Below, piece after piece: positions 45,467 to 54,529 of a stretch of DNA of 64,000 nucleotides. A program made the translations under genes and the position numbers. The number at the start of each line of letters is the position of its first letter. Positions within the stretch are counted from its first letter, which is position 1. The notes beneath the pieces were generated by a model. That model was not told the DNA's origin. It saw nothing but the letters and a program-made list of their open reading frames with translations, and did no database searches. This stretch comes from Bowdeniella nasicola (lineage in GTDB: Bacteria > Actinomycetota > Actinomycetes > Actinomycetales > Actinomycetaceae), in the NCBI RefSeq assembly GCF_900107735.1, contig NZ_FNQV01000006.1, positions 62,001 to 126,000 on the forward strand. The letters run 5' to 3'.

Positions 45467-48082
45467 CTAGGAGGCGGCGCCTTCGCGGGTGAGGCTCAGG
45501 CTCGCGCCGTCGCTCGCGATGTCCACGAGCACGGTGTCGCCGTCGTCGATCTGCCCGCTGATGAGGAGCTTGGCGAGCTGATCGCCGATCTCCTTTTGCA
45601 CCAGGCGGCGCAGCGGCCGCGCGCCGTAGGCCGGATCGTAGCCGGTCTCGGCGAGCCATGCCTTAGCGCCGTCGGTGACGTCGAGGCTGATGCGCCGGGA
45701 CTTCAGGCGGCTCGCCATTGCGGCGATCTGCAGGTCGACGATGTGGGTCAGCTCGTCTTTCGTGAGCGGATCGAAGATGAGGATCTCATCGAGCCGGTTG
45801 AGGAATTCCGGCTTGAACGCCGCGCGGACGGCCCCCATGACGGCGTCGCGCTTGTCATCGTCGGACATCTCCGGTGAGACCAGGAACTGCGAACCGAGGT
45901 TGGACGTCAACACGAGGATCGTGTTGCGGAAGTCCACGGTGCGGCCTTGGCCGTCGGTGAGGCGTCCGTCGTCGAGCACCTGCAAGAGGATGTCGAAGAC
46001 TTCGGGGTGCGCCTTTTCCACCTCGTCGAGCAGGACGACGGAGTAGGGCCGGCGGCGGACCGCCTCGGTAAGCTGGCCGCCCTCGTCGTAGCCGACGTAT
46101 CCGGGAGGCGCGCCGACGAGGCGCGAGACCGAGTGCTTTTCCGAGTACTCGGACATGTCAATCCGGATGATGGCGTGCTCGTCGTCGAAGAGGAAGTCCG
46201 CGAGCGACTTGGCCAGCTCCGTCTTGCCAACGCCCGTGGGGCCGAGGAAGAGGAAGGAGCCGGTGGGGCGGTTCGGATCCGCGACGCCGGCGCGCGAGCG
46301 GCGCACGGCATCGGAGACGGCGCGCACCGCGAGCTGCTGGCCGATGAGGCGCTCGGCGATGACGTCCTCCATGGAAAGGAGCTTGTCCATCTCGCCCTGC
46401 AGCAGGCGCCCGGTGGGGATGCCCGTCCAGGACTCGACGACCTCGGCGACCTCGCCCGGCCCGACCTTTTCGGCGATCATGGGCGCGGTTTCGAGTTCGC
46501 CCTCGGCGTCCTCGGCGCGCTCGGCGTCGGCGATCTCGCGTTCGATCTTCGGGATTTCGCCGTTTTGCAGGCGGCCGGCTTCCTCCCAGCGGCCCTCACG
46601 CATCGCGAGGTCGAGCTGGGTGCGCAGCTCGTCGAGCTTCACGCGCAGGTCACCGACGCGGTTGCGTCCGGCCTTTTCGGCCTCCCACCGGGTGGTGAGG
46701 GCCGTGAGCTCTTCGGTCTTGTCCGCGAGTTCGGCGCGGACCTTGTCCAGCTGGGCGCGCGTCGTCGCATCCTCGTTCTCGGGATCCGACTCGGTTAGGT
46801 AGGACTCCTCCATGCGCAGGCGGTCGACCTGGCGGTTGAGCGCGTCGATCTCCAGGGGCTCGGAATCGAGCTCCATGCGCAGCCGCGAGGCGGCTTCGTC
46901 GATGAGGTCGATCGCCTTATCGGGCAGTTGGCGCCCGGAGATATAGCGGCTGGACAGCTCCGCGGCAGCGACGAGCGCGCCGTCGGAGATCGTCACCTTG
47001 TGGTGGGCCTCGTACTTGGGCGCGATGCCGCGCAGGATCGCGATCGTGTCCTCCACGGAGGGCTCGCCGACGTAGACCTGCTGGAAGCGGCGCTCCAGGG
47101 CCGGGTCCTTTTCAATGTTCTCGCGGTACTCATCGAGCGTCGTGGCGCCGACGAGGCGCAGCTCGCCGCGCGCGAGCATTGGCTTGAGCATGTTGCCGGC
47201 GTCCATCGAGCCGTCGCCGGAGCCGCCCGCACCGACGACGGTGTGGAGTTCGTCGATGAAGGTAATGACTTCGCCGCCCGAGGACGCGATCTCGTTCAGG
47301 GCCGCCTTGAAGCGCTCTTCGAACTCGCCGCGGTACTTCGCGCCGGCGACCATCGCGGCGATGTCGAGCGCGATGAGGCGCTTGTCCTTCAGCGATTCGG
47401 GCACGTCGCCCGCCACGATGCGCTGTGCGAGGCCTTCGACGACGGCCGTCTTGCCGACGCCGGGCTCGCCGATGAGCACGGGGTTGTTCTTGGTGCGGCG
47501 CGAGAGCACCTGCACGACGCGACGGATTTCGCTATCGCGGCCGATGACGGGATCGAGCTTGCCGTCGCGGGCGTCCTCGGTGAGGTCGCGGCCGTACTTC
47601 TTCAGCGTTTCGAAGCTGCCTTCCGGATCCGCGCTCGTGACGTTGTTGGGGCGGATCTGCGGCAGCACCTGCGCGAGCAGTTCCTCGCGCGCGCCGCTTT
47701 CGGCGAGGATGCTTCCGGCGCGAGAGCTGGAGGCCGCCAGTGCGAGCAAGAGATGCTCGGTGGAGACGTAGTCATCGCCCATGGCCTTGGCGCGCGCGCC
47801 GGCGTCGGTCAGGACGTTGAGCAGATCGCGATCGGCCTGCGGCTGGCTGACGGAGGAGCCCGTCGAGCTGGGCATGGCGACGAGCGCGTTGCGGACCTTG
47901 GCGCCGATTTCCTGGCGCGAGGCGCCGACGGCCTGCAGCAGGGCGAGCGGGACGCCGCCTTCTTGTTCGAGCAGCGCCGAGAGCAGGTGCAGCGTCGTCA
48001 CCTGCGGGTTTCCGGCGGCCGTGGCCGCCTGCACAGCGGCAGTGAGCGCCTCCTGTGACTTCGTCGTGAATTGTTCGTTCAT
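45467..48082 (-). CDS. clpB: ATP-dependent chaperone ClpB
   Basis: Hsp100 disaggregase that works with DnaK to rescue aggregated proteins. The 871-residue protein has the N-domain ([17 protein letters not shown]), NBD1 with Walker [10 protein letters not shown] and [10 protein letters not shown], the coiled-coil M domain (about 400-530, many Glu/Arg heptads), and NBD2 with [21 protein letters not shown] and GARPLRR. Length is typical. A HAIR repressor site lies about 70-90 bases upstream, so HspR control as for the dnaK operon in this window is likely. Confidence 0.96.
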   Translation of the reverse strand: MNEQFTTKSQEALTAAVQAATAAGNPQVTTLHLLSALLEQEGGVPLALLQAVGASRQEIGAKVRNALVAMPSSTGSSVSQPQADRDLLNVLTDAGARAKAMGDDYVSTEHLLLALAASSSRAGSILAESGAREELLAQVLPQIRPNNVTSADPEGSFETLKKYGRDLTEDARDGKLDPVIGRDSEIRRVVQVLSRRTKNNPVLIGEPGVGKTAVVEGLAQRIVAGDVPESLKDKRLIALDIAAMVAGAKYRGEFEERFKAALNEIASSGGEVITFIDELHTVVGAGGSGDGSMDAGNMLKPMLARGELRLVGATTLDEYRENIEKDPALERRFQQVYVGEPSVEDTIAILRGIAPKYEAHHKVTISDGALVAAAELSSRYISGRQLPDKAIDLIDEAASRLRMELDSEPLEIDALNRQVDRLRMEESYLTESDPENEDATTRAQLDKVRAELADKTEELTALTTRWEAEKAGRNRVGDLRVKLDELRTQLDLAMREGRWEEAGRLQNGEIPKIEREIADAERAEDAEGELETAPMIAEKVGPGEVAEVVESWTGIPTGRLLQGEMDKLLSMEDVIAERLIGQQLAVRAVSDAVRRSRAGVADPNRPTGSFLFLGPTGVGKTELAKSLADFLFDDEHAIIRIDMSEYSEKHSVSRLVGAPPGYVGYDEGGQLTEAVRRRPYSVVLLDEVEKAHPEVFDILLQVLDDGRLTDGQGRTVDFRNTILVLTSNLGSQFLVSPEMSDDDKRDAVMGAVRAAFKPEFLNRLDEILIFDPLTKDELTHIVDLQIAAMASRLKSRRISLDVTDGAKAWLAETGYDPAYGARPLRRLVQKEIGDQLAKLLISGQIDDGDTVLVDIASDGASLSLTREGAAS

Positions 48083-48149
48083 GTTTCCCCAATACCTTGA
48101 TGAATGTGTCTATTAAGGACAACCACTCGGCTCGGGGCGCTATTCCAAA

Positions 48150-48170
48150 GTTGAGCGCCTCTGACTCAAC
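48150..48170. promoter_or_regulatory. HAIR element (HspR operator) upstream of clpB
   Basis: GTTGAGC-N7-ACTCAAC matches the HAIR consensus CTTGAGT-N7-ACTCAAG in all but one arm position on each side. It is 68 bases before the clpB start codon, the normal distance for HspR repression. Confidence 0.8.
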
Positions 48171-48185
48171 TGTAACCCGGCTCAC

Positions 48186-50147
48186 CTAACGCTGCACGGT
48201 GCAGCAATCGCGGGCCTCGCTCGCGGGCAGGGTGCACCTGGGGAAGCACTCGGCGTCGGCGTCGAGGTCCTCGCTCAGCGCGGGCTCGTGGCGGCCGGGT
48301 TTCATCGCGCGCAGCGCCCACAGGATGCAGGCGAGGTCGACGAGCTCCTGCGCGCCGGCGCCCACGATGGCGGGCATGACGCCCGTCAGCGCGATCCCCA
48401 TGAGAACGACGGACAGCGCCACGCCGATCCCGATGGCCTGCAGCGCGACGCGGGTCGTGTGCTGGCCGATGCCGACGGCGACGGCAGCGCGGTGGACGTC
48501 GTCTTTCATGAGGACGACGTCGGCGCTGTCGGCCGCGGCTGCGGAGCCGGTGATGCCCATGGCGACGCCGACGTCGGCGGCCGCGAGCACGGGGGCGTCG
48601 TTCACGCCGTCGCCGACCATCATGACCGGGCGCGCCGACGCGCGCGTCACGGCCGCGACTTTGTCCTCGGGCAGCAGGCCGCCCTGCACGTCGGTGATGC
48701 CGAGCTCGGCGCCGATATAGCGCGCGGTGGCGGGGGTATCGCCCGAGAGCATGAGGACGTTGTCGATGCCGAGGCGCCGCAGCTCGGCGATCGTGCGGGT
48801 GGCCTCGGGCCGGTACTGGTCCGCCAGCGCGATCGCGCCCGCGTACGTGCCGTCGATCGCGACGTAGACGAGGCTGACCCCCGGCTGCACGTGCTCGCGG
48901 GCGCGCTCGAGTTCGGCGTCGCTCACGTGCGCGACCTCGGCAATCCAACTGGCCTTGCCGACGGCGACGTGCCGGCCCGCCACGCGGCCCTCAAAGCCTG
49001 CGGCGACGACTTCGCTCGCGTCGGTGGCGCGCTCGAGCTCGATGCCCCGCTTCCGGGCGGCGGCGACGATCGCGCGGGCCAGCGGGTGCGTTGAATAGTC
49101 CTCGACGGCGCCCGCGGCGGCGAGCAGGTCGGTTTCTCTGATGCCGTTTTCACTCTGCACGGCGACGACGGCCGGCGTGCCGCGCGTCAGCGTGCCGGTC
49201 TTGTCGAAGGCTGCGGTGGCGATGCGCGAGAGCCGCTCGATCGTGCCACCGTCTTTCACGATGATGCCCGCGCGGGCGGCGCGAGACATCCCGGCCATGA
49301 AGGCGACGGGCGCGGCGATGAGCAGCGGGCATGGGGTCGCGACGACGAGCACCTGGGCGGCGCGCAGCGGCTCGCCGGAGATCCACCAGCCGATGCCGGC
49401 GACCGCGAGTGCGAAGATCGTGAACGGCAGCGCGATGCGGTCGGCGAGGCGCACCATTGGGGAGCGCGAGGCGGCGGCCTCCTGCACGAGGGCGACGATC
49501 TGCTGGTATTTCGAGTCCGCCGCGCTCGCCAGGGCGCGAACGTGGATCGCGCTCGAGCCGTTGATCGAGCCGGACATGATCTCCTCGCCGCGCGCGTGGC
49601 TGACGGGCAGTGATTCGCCGGTGAGCGAGGATTCGTCGACGCTCGCTCGGGCGTCGAGCAGTTCGCCGTCGACGGGCACGATCTCCGAGGGCCGGATGAG
49701 CAGGACGTCGCCCGCCGCGACCTCACCGATCGCGACGGTGCGCACCTCATCGCCATCGACGACGTGCGCCCGCGAGGGCGCGCGCTCGAGCACGCCGGTC
49801 AGTTCGGAGCGGGCGCGCGCCGAGGCATAGTCTTCGAGCGCTTCCCCGCCCGAGAGCATGAGGCAGACGACGAGCGCCGCCCAGTATTCGCCGACGGCGA
49901 CGGTGGCGCAGATCGCGACGATGGCGAGGATGTCGATGCCCCAGGCTCCGGAGCGCAGGTCGGCGATCATGTCGCGCAGCTGGTCGGCGGCGACGATGAG
50001 CGCGAAGGCGCTGACGAGCACCTGCGCGTAGATCGGCGGCGCCAGCCACGCGAGGATCAGCCCGATCACGCCGACCGCGATCGTCGCTCCCACCCACGGA
50101 TAGGTCCGCCACCACGTCATCGCCTTCATACCCCCACAATCCGACAT
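48186..50147 (-). CDS. Heavy metal P1B-type ATPase with TPC motif and Cys-rich tail
   Basis: A 653-residue metal exporter or importer. It has about eight helices, the actuator SLTGESLPVS, the membrane motif ATPCPLL in place of the usual CPC, phosphorylation site DKTGTLTRG, the HP motif YSTHPLARA and the hinge VGDGVNDAPVL. There is no N-terminal HMA domain; instead the last 30 residues hold CFPRC and DCC cysteines that may bind metal. TPC points to a less common P1B subgroup, so cargo is unsure (Co, Ni, Fe or Zn). It follows clpB upstream region and is not linked to a metal regulator. Confidence 0.88.
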   Translation of the reverse strand: MSDCGGMKAMTWWRTYPWVGATIAVGVIGLILAWLAPPIYAQVLVSAFALIVAADQLRDMIADLRSGAWGIDILAIVAICATVAVGEYWAALVVCLMLSGGEALEDYASARARSELTGVLERAPSRAHVVDGDEVRTVAIGEVAAGDVLLIRPSEIVPVDGELLDARASVDESSLTGESLPVSHARGEEIMSGSINGSSAIHVRALASAADSKYQQIVALVQEAAASRSPMVRLADRIALPFTIFALAVAGIGWWISGEPLRAAQVLVVATPCPLLIAAPVAFMAGMSRAARAGIIVKDGGTIERLSRIATAAFDKTGTLTRGTPAVVAVQSENGIRETDLLAAAGAVEDYSTHPLARAIVAAARKRGIELERATDASEVVAAGFEGRVAGRHVAVGKASWIAEVAHVSDAELERAREHVQPGVSLVYVAIDGTYAGAIALADQYRPEATRTIAELRRLGIDNVLMLSGDTPATARYIGAELGITDVQGGLLPEDKVAAVTRASARPVMMVGDGVNDAPVLAAADVGVAMGITGSAAAADSADVVLMKDDVHRAAVAVGIGQHTTRVALQAIGIGVALSVVLMGIALTGVMPAIVGAGAQELVDLACILWALRAMKPGRHEPALSEDLDADAECFPRCTLPASEARDCCTVQR

Positions 50148-50228
50148 TTCGGTGTTGGGCGCAAGCTTGGCTAGGCTCCCCTTTGCCGCATGATCCCGCG
50201 GAAAAGGGCAGCCTAAGCTAGCTTCGGA

Positions 50229-51680
50229 TCAGCGGTAGGCGGGGGCCAGCGCGGGCCACGGATCGGCCAACTCCAGGCAGCGCGCGATGCGCAGCAGGAG
50301 CGCTTCGCTGCCGAGCCGTGTCGCACCCAGGTGCACCCCGAAGGGTAACTCGACGCCATCGATGACGGCGCGGTGCAGCGGCAGCGAGATTGCCGGATTG
50401 CCCGTGATGTTCCAGACGGAGGAAAACGGCGTGAAGTGCTTTTGCGCCTCAAAGTCCGCGGCCGGATCCGCCAGCTGCAGTTGTTCGAGCGGCAGCGGCG
50501 GCCCGGACAGCGTCGGCGAGAGGATGACGTCGAATTCCGCCCACGCGTGTGCGATCTGGCGCGTGAGATGCTGCAGCGAGGAGACGGCGTTCGCGTAGTC
50601 GAGCGCCGAGATGTCCTGGCCCTGGTCCCGCAGCCACCGCGTGAGCGCCATGAGGTGCTCCTCGGCCTCGGGTGGCACCGGGATCGAGGCCGCGCCGACG
50701 GCCCACAGCGGCATGAAGCCCATCCACTGCTCGGCGCTCAGTGGGCGGTGAGCCTCCTCGAGCACGCACCCCGCGTCGGCCAGCAGCTTCGCGGCGCGCT
50801 CCACGCCCGCGAGCGCCTCGGGGTGAAATTCGGTCGTCTCGACGTTGAGCGGCTCGGTCAGGACGCCGACGCGCACGCGCGAGCCCGCATCGCAGCGGGC
50901 AAGAGTCTCCGCGCGCTCGGCGCGGCGCAGGTCTTCAGTGAGGGAGTCGAGGCTACCCAGCGTGAAAAAGTCCCCGGGACGATTGCCGCTGATGGCCTGC
51001 AGCGCGCTTGCCGCATCGACGACGGTGCGTGCGAGCACGCCTTCGGTTGCCAGGCCCGGGCCGGAGACGGAATACGGACCGGGAGAGACTCGGCCGCGCG
51101 AGGGCTTCAGGCCGACGACCCCGCACGCCGCCGCCGGGATGCGGATCGAGCCGCCCCCATCGTTGCCGTGCGCCAGCGGCGTCAGCCCGGCCGCAAGTGC
51201 CGCACCCGCGCCCCCGGAGGAGCCGCCCGCGGTGCGGCGCGTATCCCACGGTGAGCGCGCTGGACGCTGCCCAGCCGGTTCGGTGTAGGCCGGCATCCCG
51301 AACTCGGGCGTCGTTGTCTTGCCGAGCATGATCGTGCCCGCCTCGGCGAGGCGTTGCGCCACCCCGTCGGTGACGTCTGCGCGGTTACCGCGCAGGATCG
51401 CGCTGCCCGCTTCGAACGGCTCGCCCGCGACTTGCGTGAGGTCCTTGATCGGGCACGGTACCCCGACGAGCGGTCGCGGATCGCCGTCCGCGATAGCCGC
51501 GCGGGCCGTGAGTGCGTCGCGTTCCGCGCGGCGCCGCGAGACGTGGACGAAGGCCCCCACCTCGTCGTTGAACTGTTCGATGCGCTCCAGCATGGCGCGG
51601 GTGACTTCCAGCGGGTCAGTCACGCCTCGACGGTAGGCGTCCGCGAGGTCGCTCGCCGATAGCTGGTGAAGCTCTCTCAT
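50229..51680 (-). CDS. Amidase (amidase signature family)
   Basis: A 483-residue hydrolase with the Ser-cisSer-Lys triad: Lys in CPIKDLTQVAGEPF near residue 79 and the GGSSGGAGAALAAGL signature with the second and nucleophilic Ser (in HGNDGGGSIRIPAA). The family covers indole-acetamide, aryl-acyl and tRNA amidases (GatA); absence of gatB/gatC nearby and the sequence style favour a general amidase. ATG at 51680 was chosen (MRELHQLSASDLADAY is the usual start); an open extension of 16 codons upstream is less likely. Confidence 0.88.
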   Translation of the reverse strand: MRELHQLSASDLADAYRRGVTDPLEVTRAMLERIEQFNDEVGAFVHVSRRRAERDALTARAAIADGDPRPLVGVPCPIKDLTQVAGEPFEAGSAILRGNRADVTDGVAQRLAEAGTIMLGKTTTPEFGMPAYTEPAGQRPARSPWDTRRTAGGSSGGAGAALAAGLTPLAHGNDGGGSIRIPAAACGVVGLKPSRGRVSPGPYSVSGPGLATEGVLARTVVDAASALQAISGNRPGDFFTLGSLDSLTEDLRRAERAETLARCDAGSRVRVGVLTEPLNVETTEFHPEALAGVERAAKLLADAGCVLEEAHRPLSAEQWMGFMPLWAVGAASIPVPPEAEEHLMALTRWLRDQGQDISALDYANAVSSLQHLTRQIAHAWAEFDVILSPTLSGPPLPLEQLQLADPAADFEAQKHFTPFSSVWNITGNPAISLPLHRAVIDGVELPFGVHLGATRLGSEALLLRIARCLELADPWPALAPAYR

Positions 51681-51815
51681 GGTTCCAACCTTACGTAAGA
51701 TCTGCGTCCGGCCAGCAAAAAAGTCCACCTAATCGGTGGTCGATCGCCTCACTTCACGGCATGCTTGATGGTGAGAGCGGTGCAACCGGGCCGCGCGAAA
51801 GAAAGGAGCGCACTA

Positions 51816-52088
51816 ATGGGACTTGGTGACTTCGTGAACAAGGCGAAAGAGCAACTCTCCGGCGAGAAGGGCGAGCAGCTCTCGGACTCCGCCCTCGACA
51901 AGGCAGCCGAGTTCGCCTCCCAGAAGACCGGCGGTAAGTACGACGAGAAGATCACCTCGGTACGCGACGCCATCGATGAGCGCGTCGGCTCCGAAGGCGC
52001 TACTCCTGCGACGGACCCGTCCACCGAGCAGGTGAACGAGCCCGCGGAAGCAAAGCCCCGCATCGACTCGGATCAGCAGCTTAACTAG
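51816..52088 (+). CDS. MT0933-like antitoxin family protein
   Basis: A 90-residue acidic protein starting MGLGDFVNKAKEQLSGEKG, the PF14013 (MT0933_antitox) signature, then DKAAEFASQKTGGKYDEKI. The family is named after M. tuberculosis Rv0909, antitoxin of Rv0910. Here no toxin gene is adjacent: neighbours are an amidase and a Tat-secreted protein. It may be a stress or envelope protein rather than an antitoxin. ATG at 51816 follows GAAAGGAG at 8 bases. A perfect terminator follows. Confidence 0.85.
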   Translation: MGLGDFVNKAKEQLSGEKGEQLSDSALDKAAEFASQKTGGKYDEKITSVRDAIDERVGSEGATPATDPSTEQVNEPAEAKPRIDSDQQLN

Positions 52089-52101
52089 CCACACGAACAG
52101 A

Positions 52102-52132
52102 TGTCCCCGGAACCATCACGGTTCCGGGGACA
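52102..52132. terminator. Bidirectional terminator
   Basis: Perfect 13-bp stem TGTCCCCGGAACC with a 5-base loop, between the convergent MT0933-like and Tat-exported protein genes. Confidence 0.8.
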
Positions 52133-52144
52133 GCTGTTTGCGTC

Positions 52145-52924
52145 CTAGTAGGCGCGCTCGCCCTCCGCTGGAACGACCTCTGGCCCCTTCTCACCCTCGG
52201 CCAGGTTGAGTTCCTTAAGGCCGGGGTTCGACTGCACTCGCGCAGAGCGGCCGGCACCATCCGGGCCGATCGGCGGACGTCCGATAAAGGTCCGGCCGGT
52301 GGCGTGGTTAAGGGTGCGAATGAATGAAACCCACTCACCATCGACCATGACCGAGCGGGTGATCGATGAGTAGTCGTAGTAGCTACCCGTGCGGCAGCCG
52401 TCCCAGTCTTCACGCACAGTCCGAAACTCGAAAGCGGGGCGGCCCACGAGGCACAATTCATCGCCGTATGGGCTCGGACACTGGGTGTACCCGCCGGTAT
52501 AGGTCGAGGTGTAGGTGTAGTAGCCCTGTTCGTCTTGTGGTGGGGTGGTTGCGGTCGGAGTTGACCAACCATCGGTATTGCATCCCCGAGGAGACAGTTT
52601 TTTCACCGTCATGGGTTCCGCGAAGTGCCACGTAATCTGGGCTTGCTCGATGGTGTGGCCATCGGCCTGCGTGATGTACATGCCGTAGCGAACGCCCGAC
52701 CCTGTTCCGCAGGCGTTCGCCTGGTGGCGGCACCTGTAACGAAAGAGGCTACTGCCCCAAACGTTATCGCGCGTCGCCTCCATCCAGCCATCGAGGTGGA
52801 CCGGCGGCAACTGAGAGGCGGCAAAGGCCGGGGTTGACGCGGCTACGGCAATGGCGGGCACTGCCCATGCAGCACCCTTGGCTACGGCGCGGCGTGATAC
52901 CGCGCGACGGTCAGATGTCTCCAC
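52145..52924 (-). CDS. Tat-exported protein of unknown function
   Basis: A 259-residue protein with an actinobacterial Tat-type leader: SRRAVAKGAAW with Arg11-Arg12 and a hydrophobic AVPAIAVAA core, cleavage probably after TPAFA near residue 35. The mature part has about eight cysteines (YRCRHQANAC, GCNTDGW, QCPSP, LCLVG, DGCRTG) that could form disulfides, and is rich in Tyr, Thr and Gly; the last 40 residues are acidic. No domain is recognised. Possibly a surface or adhesive protein. Divergent from an MFS gene. Confidence 0.75.
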   Translation of the reverse strand: METSDRRAVSRRAVAKGAAWAVPAIAVAASTPAFAASQLPPVHLDGWMEATRDNVWGSSLFRYRCRHQANACGTGSGVRYGMYITQADGHTIEQAQITWHFAEPMTVKKLSPRGCNTDGWSTPTATTPPQDEQGYYTYTSTYTGGYTQCPSPYGDELCLVGRPAFEFRTVREDWDGCRTGSYYDYSSITRSVMVDGEWVSFIRTLNHATGRTFIGRPPIGPDGAGRSARVQSNPGLKELNLAEGEKGPEVVPAEGERAY

Positions 52925-53300
52925 AAATCCCCCAATATTGGCGTCGAAGATTGAGTTCGCAAGTTTCCGCGGCTACTGTATCAGGCGCGAAACGGCAACA
53001 CTCGCGCCAAATATGGCCTATTCGTGGAAATCCGAAGAATCGACACCGTATTGCATACTTCATGCAAAAGACTTCACTCAGCCTTGCTCACTAATTGGCA
53101 CTTATTTACCGTAAGGTCTTTAATCCGCTCGCATCGGAGCCCGCCCGCCAACGTTGGTGAGTGGACAGCTACTAGCGTGGCCCGGTTTCGCCTCGCAAAT
53201 TTCTCGGTGATTACTAATCCGCCATGTGGAATAAGCTTTCGGCGAGACGGGCTACGATGTTCTTACCCTCCCGCCGTACTCGGACTCGTTAAGGTCTCCG
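52925..53300. other. AT-richer intergenic region
   Basis: A 376-base gap between divergent genes. It contains the inverted repeat TTGCAT-N5-ATGCAA at 53051-53067 and some T/A-rich segments near 53090-53110 that may be promoters. No credible gene is seen in either strand. Confidence 0.35.
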
Positions 53301-54488
53301 GTGACTGTCACCTCTACTCCCCTCGCGTTGCGTCGCGCCCGCCTTGGCGTGAACCTCATGTTCCTGACCAATGGGGCGATCTTCGCGAATATTTTGCCCC
53401 GCTACCCCATGGTGAAAGATCAACTCGGGGTGGACGCTGCGACTTTCGGGCTGCTCGTTGCATGCTTCCCGGCAGGGGCAATGATCGCGGGGCTGGCCGC
53501 GGCGCGGGTGATTCGGCGATTCTCCTCGGCGCACACGGCGGTCTTCGGGACCTACATCGTTGCGGCGGCGCTCATGCTGGCGGCGTTCGCCATCGATGTC
53601 TCCCCCTGGCTATTTGCGGCCGCGATGTTCCTTGGCGGCTCCGCCGATGCGATTGTTGACATTGGACAAAATGCTCATGGCATGCGCGTCCAGCGCGGTT
53701 ATGGCAGATCGATCATTAATTCGTTCCACGCGGCGTGGTCGGCCGGCGCCGTAATCGGCGGCCTCATGGGCTCGGGCGCGACAGCGCTCGAACTGCCATT
53801 GACGTGGCACCTCGTGATCTCCGGGATCGTCTTCTCGCTCGCCGTCGCGGTAGCCGGCCGGCTCGCCCTCCCCGGTCCCGACACGCTCGATGACGACGAG
53901 GAACACCGCGCCAAGACATCGCGCGCACCACTCGGCCGCGTCGCGCTCATCCTCGCGGCGCTGTCCGTCGTGGCGCTCTCGGGAACCTTCGTCGAGGATG
54001 CCGGATCAACCTGGTCGGCGCTCTTCATGCGCGACATCGCGGGCGCAGCCCCCTCGATCGCGGGACTCGCCTACGTCTCGATGGTCGGCGCTCAGTTCAT
54101 TGGCCGCCTTACCGGAGATAGTTTCGTCGACCGCTACGGAGCCCGCACCGTTGCCTACGCGGGAGCCGTCATGATCGGCGCTGGCTTCCTCACGATGCTG
54201 CTCGCTCCGAGCCAGATCACCACCATCGGAGCCTTCGCGCTGGCGGGCTTCGGGTGCGCGACCCTCGTCCCCGCGGCGTTTGATGCGGCGGACCGGATCC
54301 CGGGCCTGCCCGTCGGAACCGGCCTGACGATCATTGGCTGGCTCATGCGGCTGGCCTTCCTCGCCGGCCCGCCCGTCGTCGGCCTCATCACGGACCACTT
54401 CGGTCTTCGGGTGGGCCTTTCAATTGTCCCGATCGGCGCTGTCGCGTTGATCGTTGCGGCTCGTGTGCTGCCGACAAAGGTCCGGTAA
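53301..54488 (+). CDS. MFS transporter, FucP/YbjJ-like
   Basis: A 395-residue permease with 12 predicted helices. It begins with ARLGVNLMFLTNGAIFANI, has the MFS loop RVIRRFSSAHT between helices 2 and 3, GGSADAIVDIGQNAHGMRVQ in helix 4-5, and GRLTGDSFVDRYGARTV between helices 8 and 9. The GSADA...N-x-x pattern occurs in the sugar-permease-like group around YbjJ; substrate is unknown. Start GTG at 53301 with AAGG 9 bases upstream. The next gene lies 41 bases downstream. Confidence 0.85.
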   Translation: MTVTSTPLALRRARLGVNLMFLTNGAIFANILPRYPMVKDQLGVDAATFGLLVACFPAGAMIAGLAAARVIRRFSSAHTAVFGTYIVAAALMLAAFAIDVSPWLFAAAMFLGGSADAIVDIGQNAHGMRVQRGYGRSIINSFHAAWSAGAVIGGLMGSGATALELPLTWHLVISGIVFSLAVAVAGRLALPGPDTLDDDEEHRAKTSRAPLGRVALILAALSVVALSGTFVEDAGSTWSALFMRDIAGAAPSIAGLAYVSMVGAQFIGRLTGDSFVDRYGARTVAYAGAVMIGAGFLTMLLAPSQITTIGAFALAGFGCATLVPAAFDAADRIPGLPVGTGLTIIGWLMRLAFLAGPPVVGLITDHFGLRVGLSIVPIGAVALIVAARVLPTKVR

Positions 54489-54529
54489 AGGATTTTCCGA
54501 CTTCGCTCGCCTCATGACACACTGCCCTC

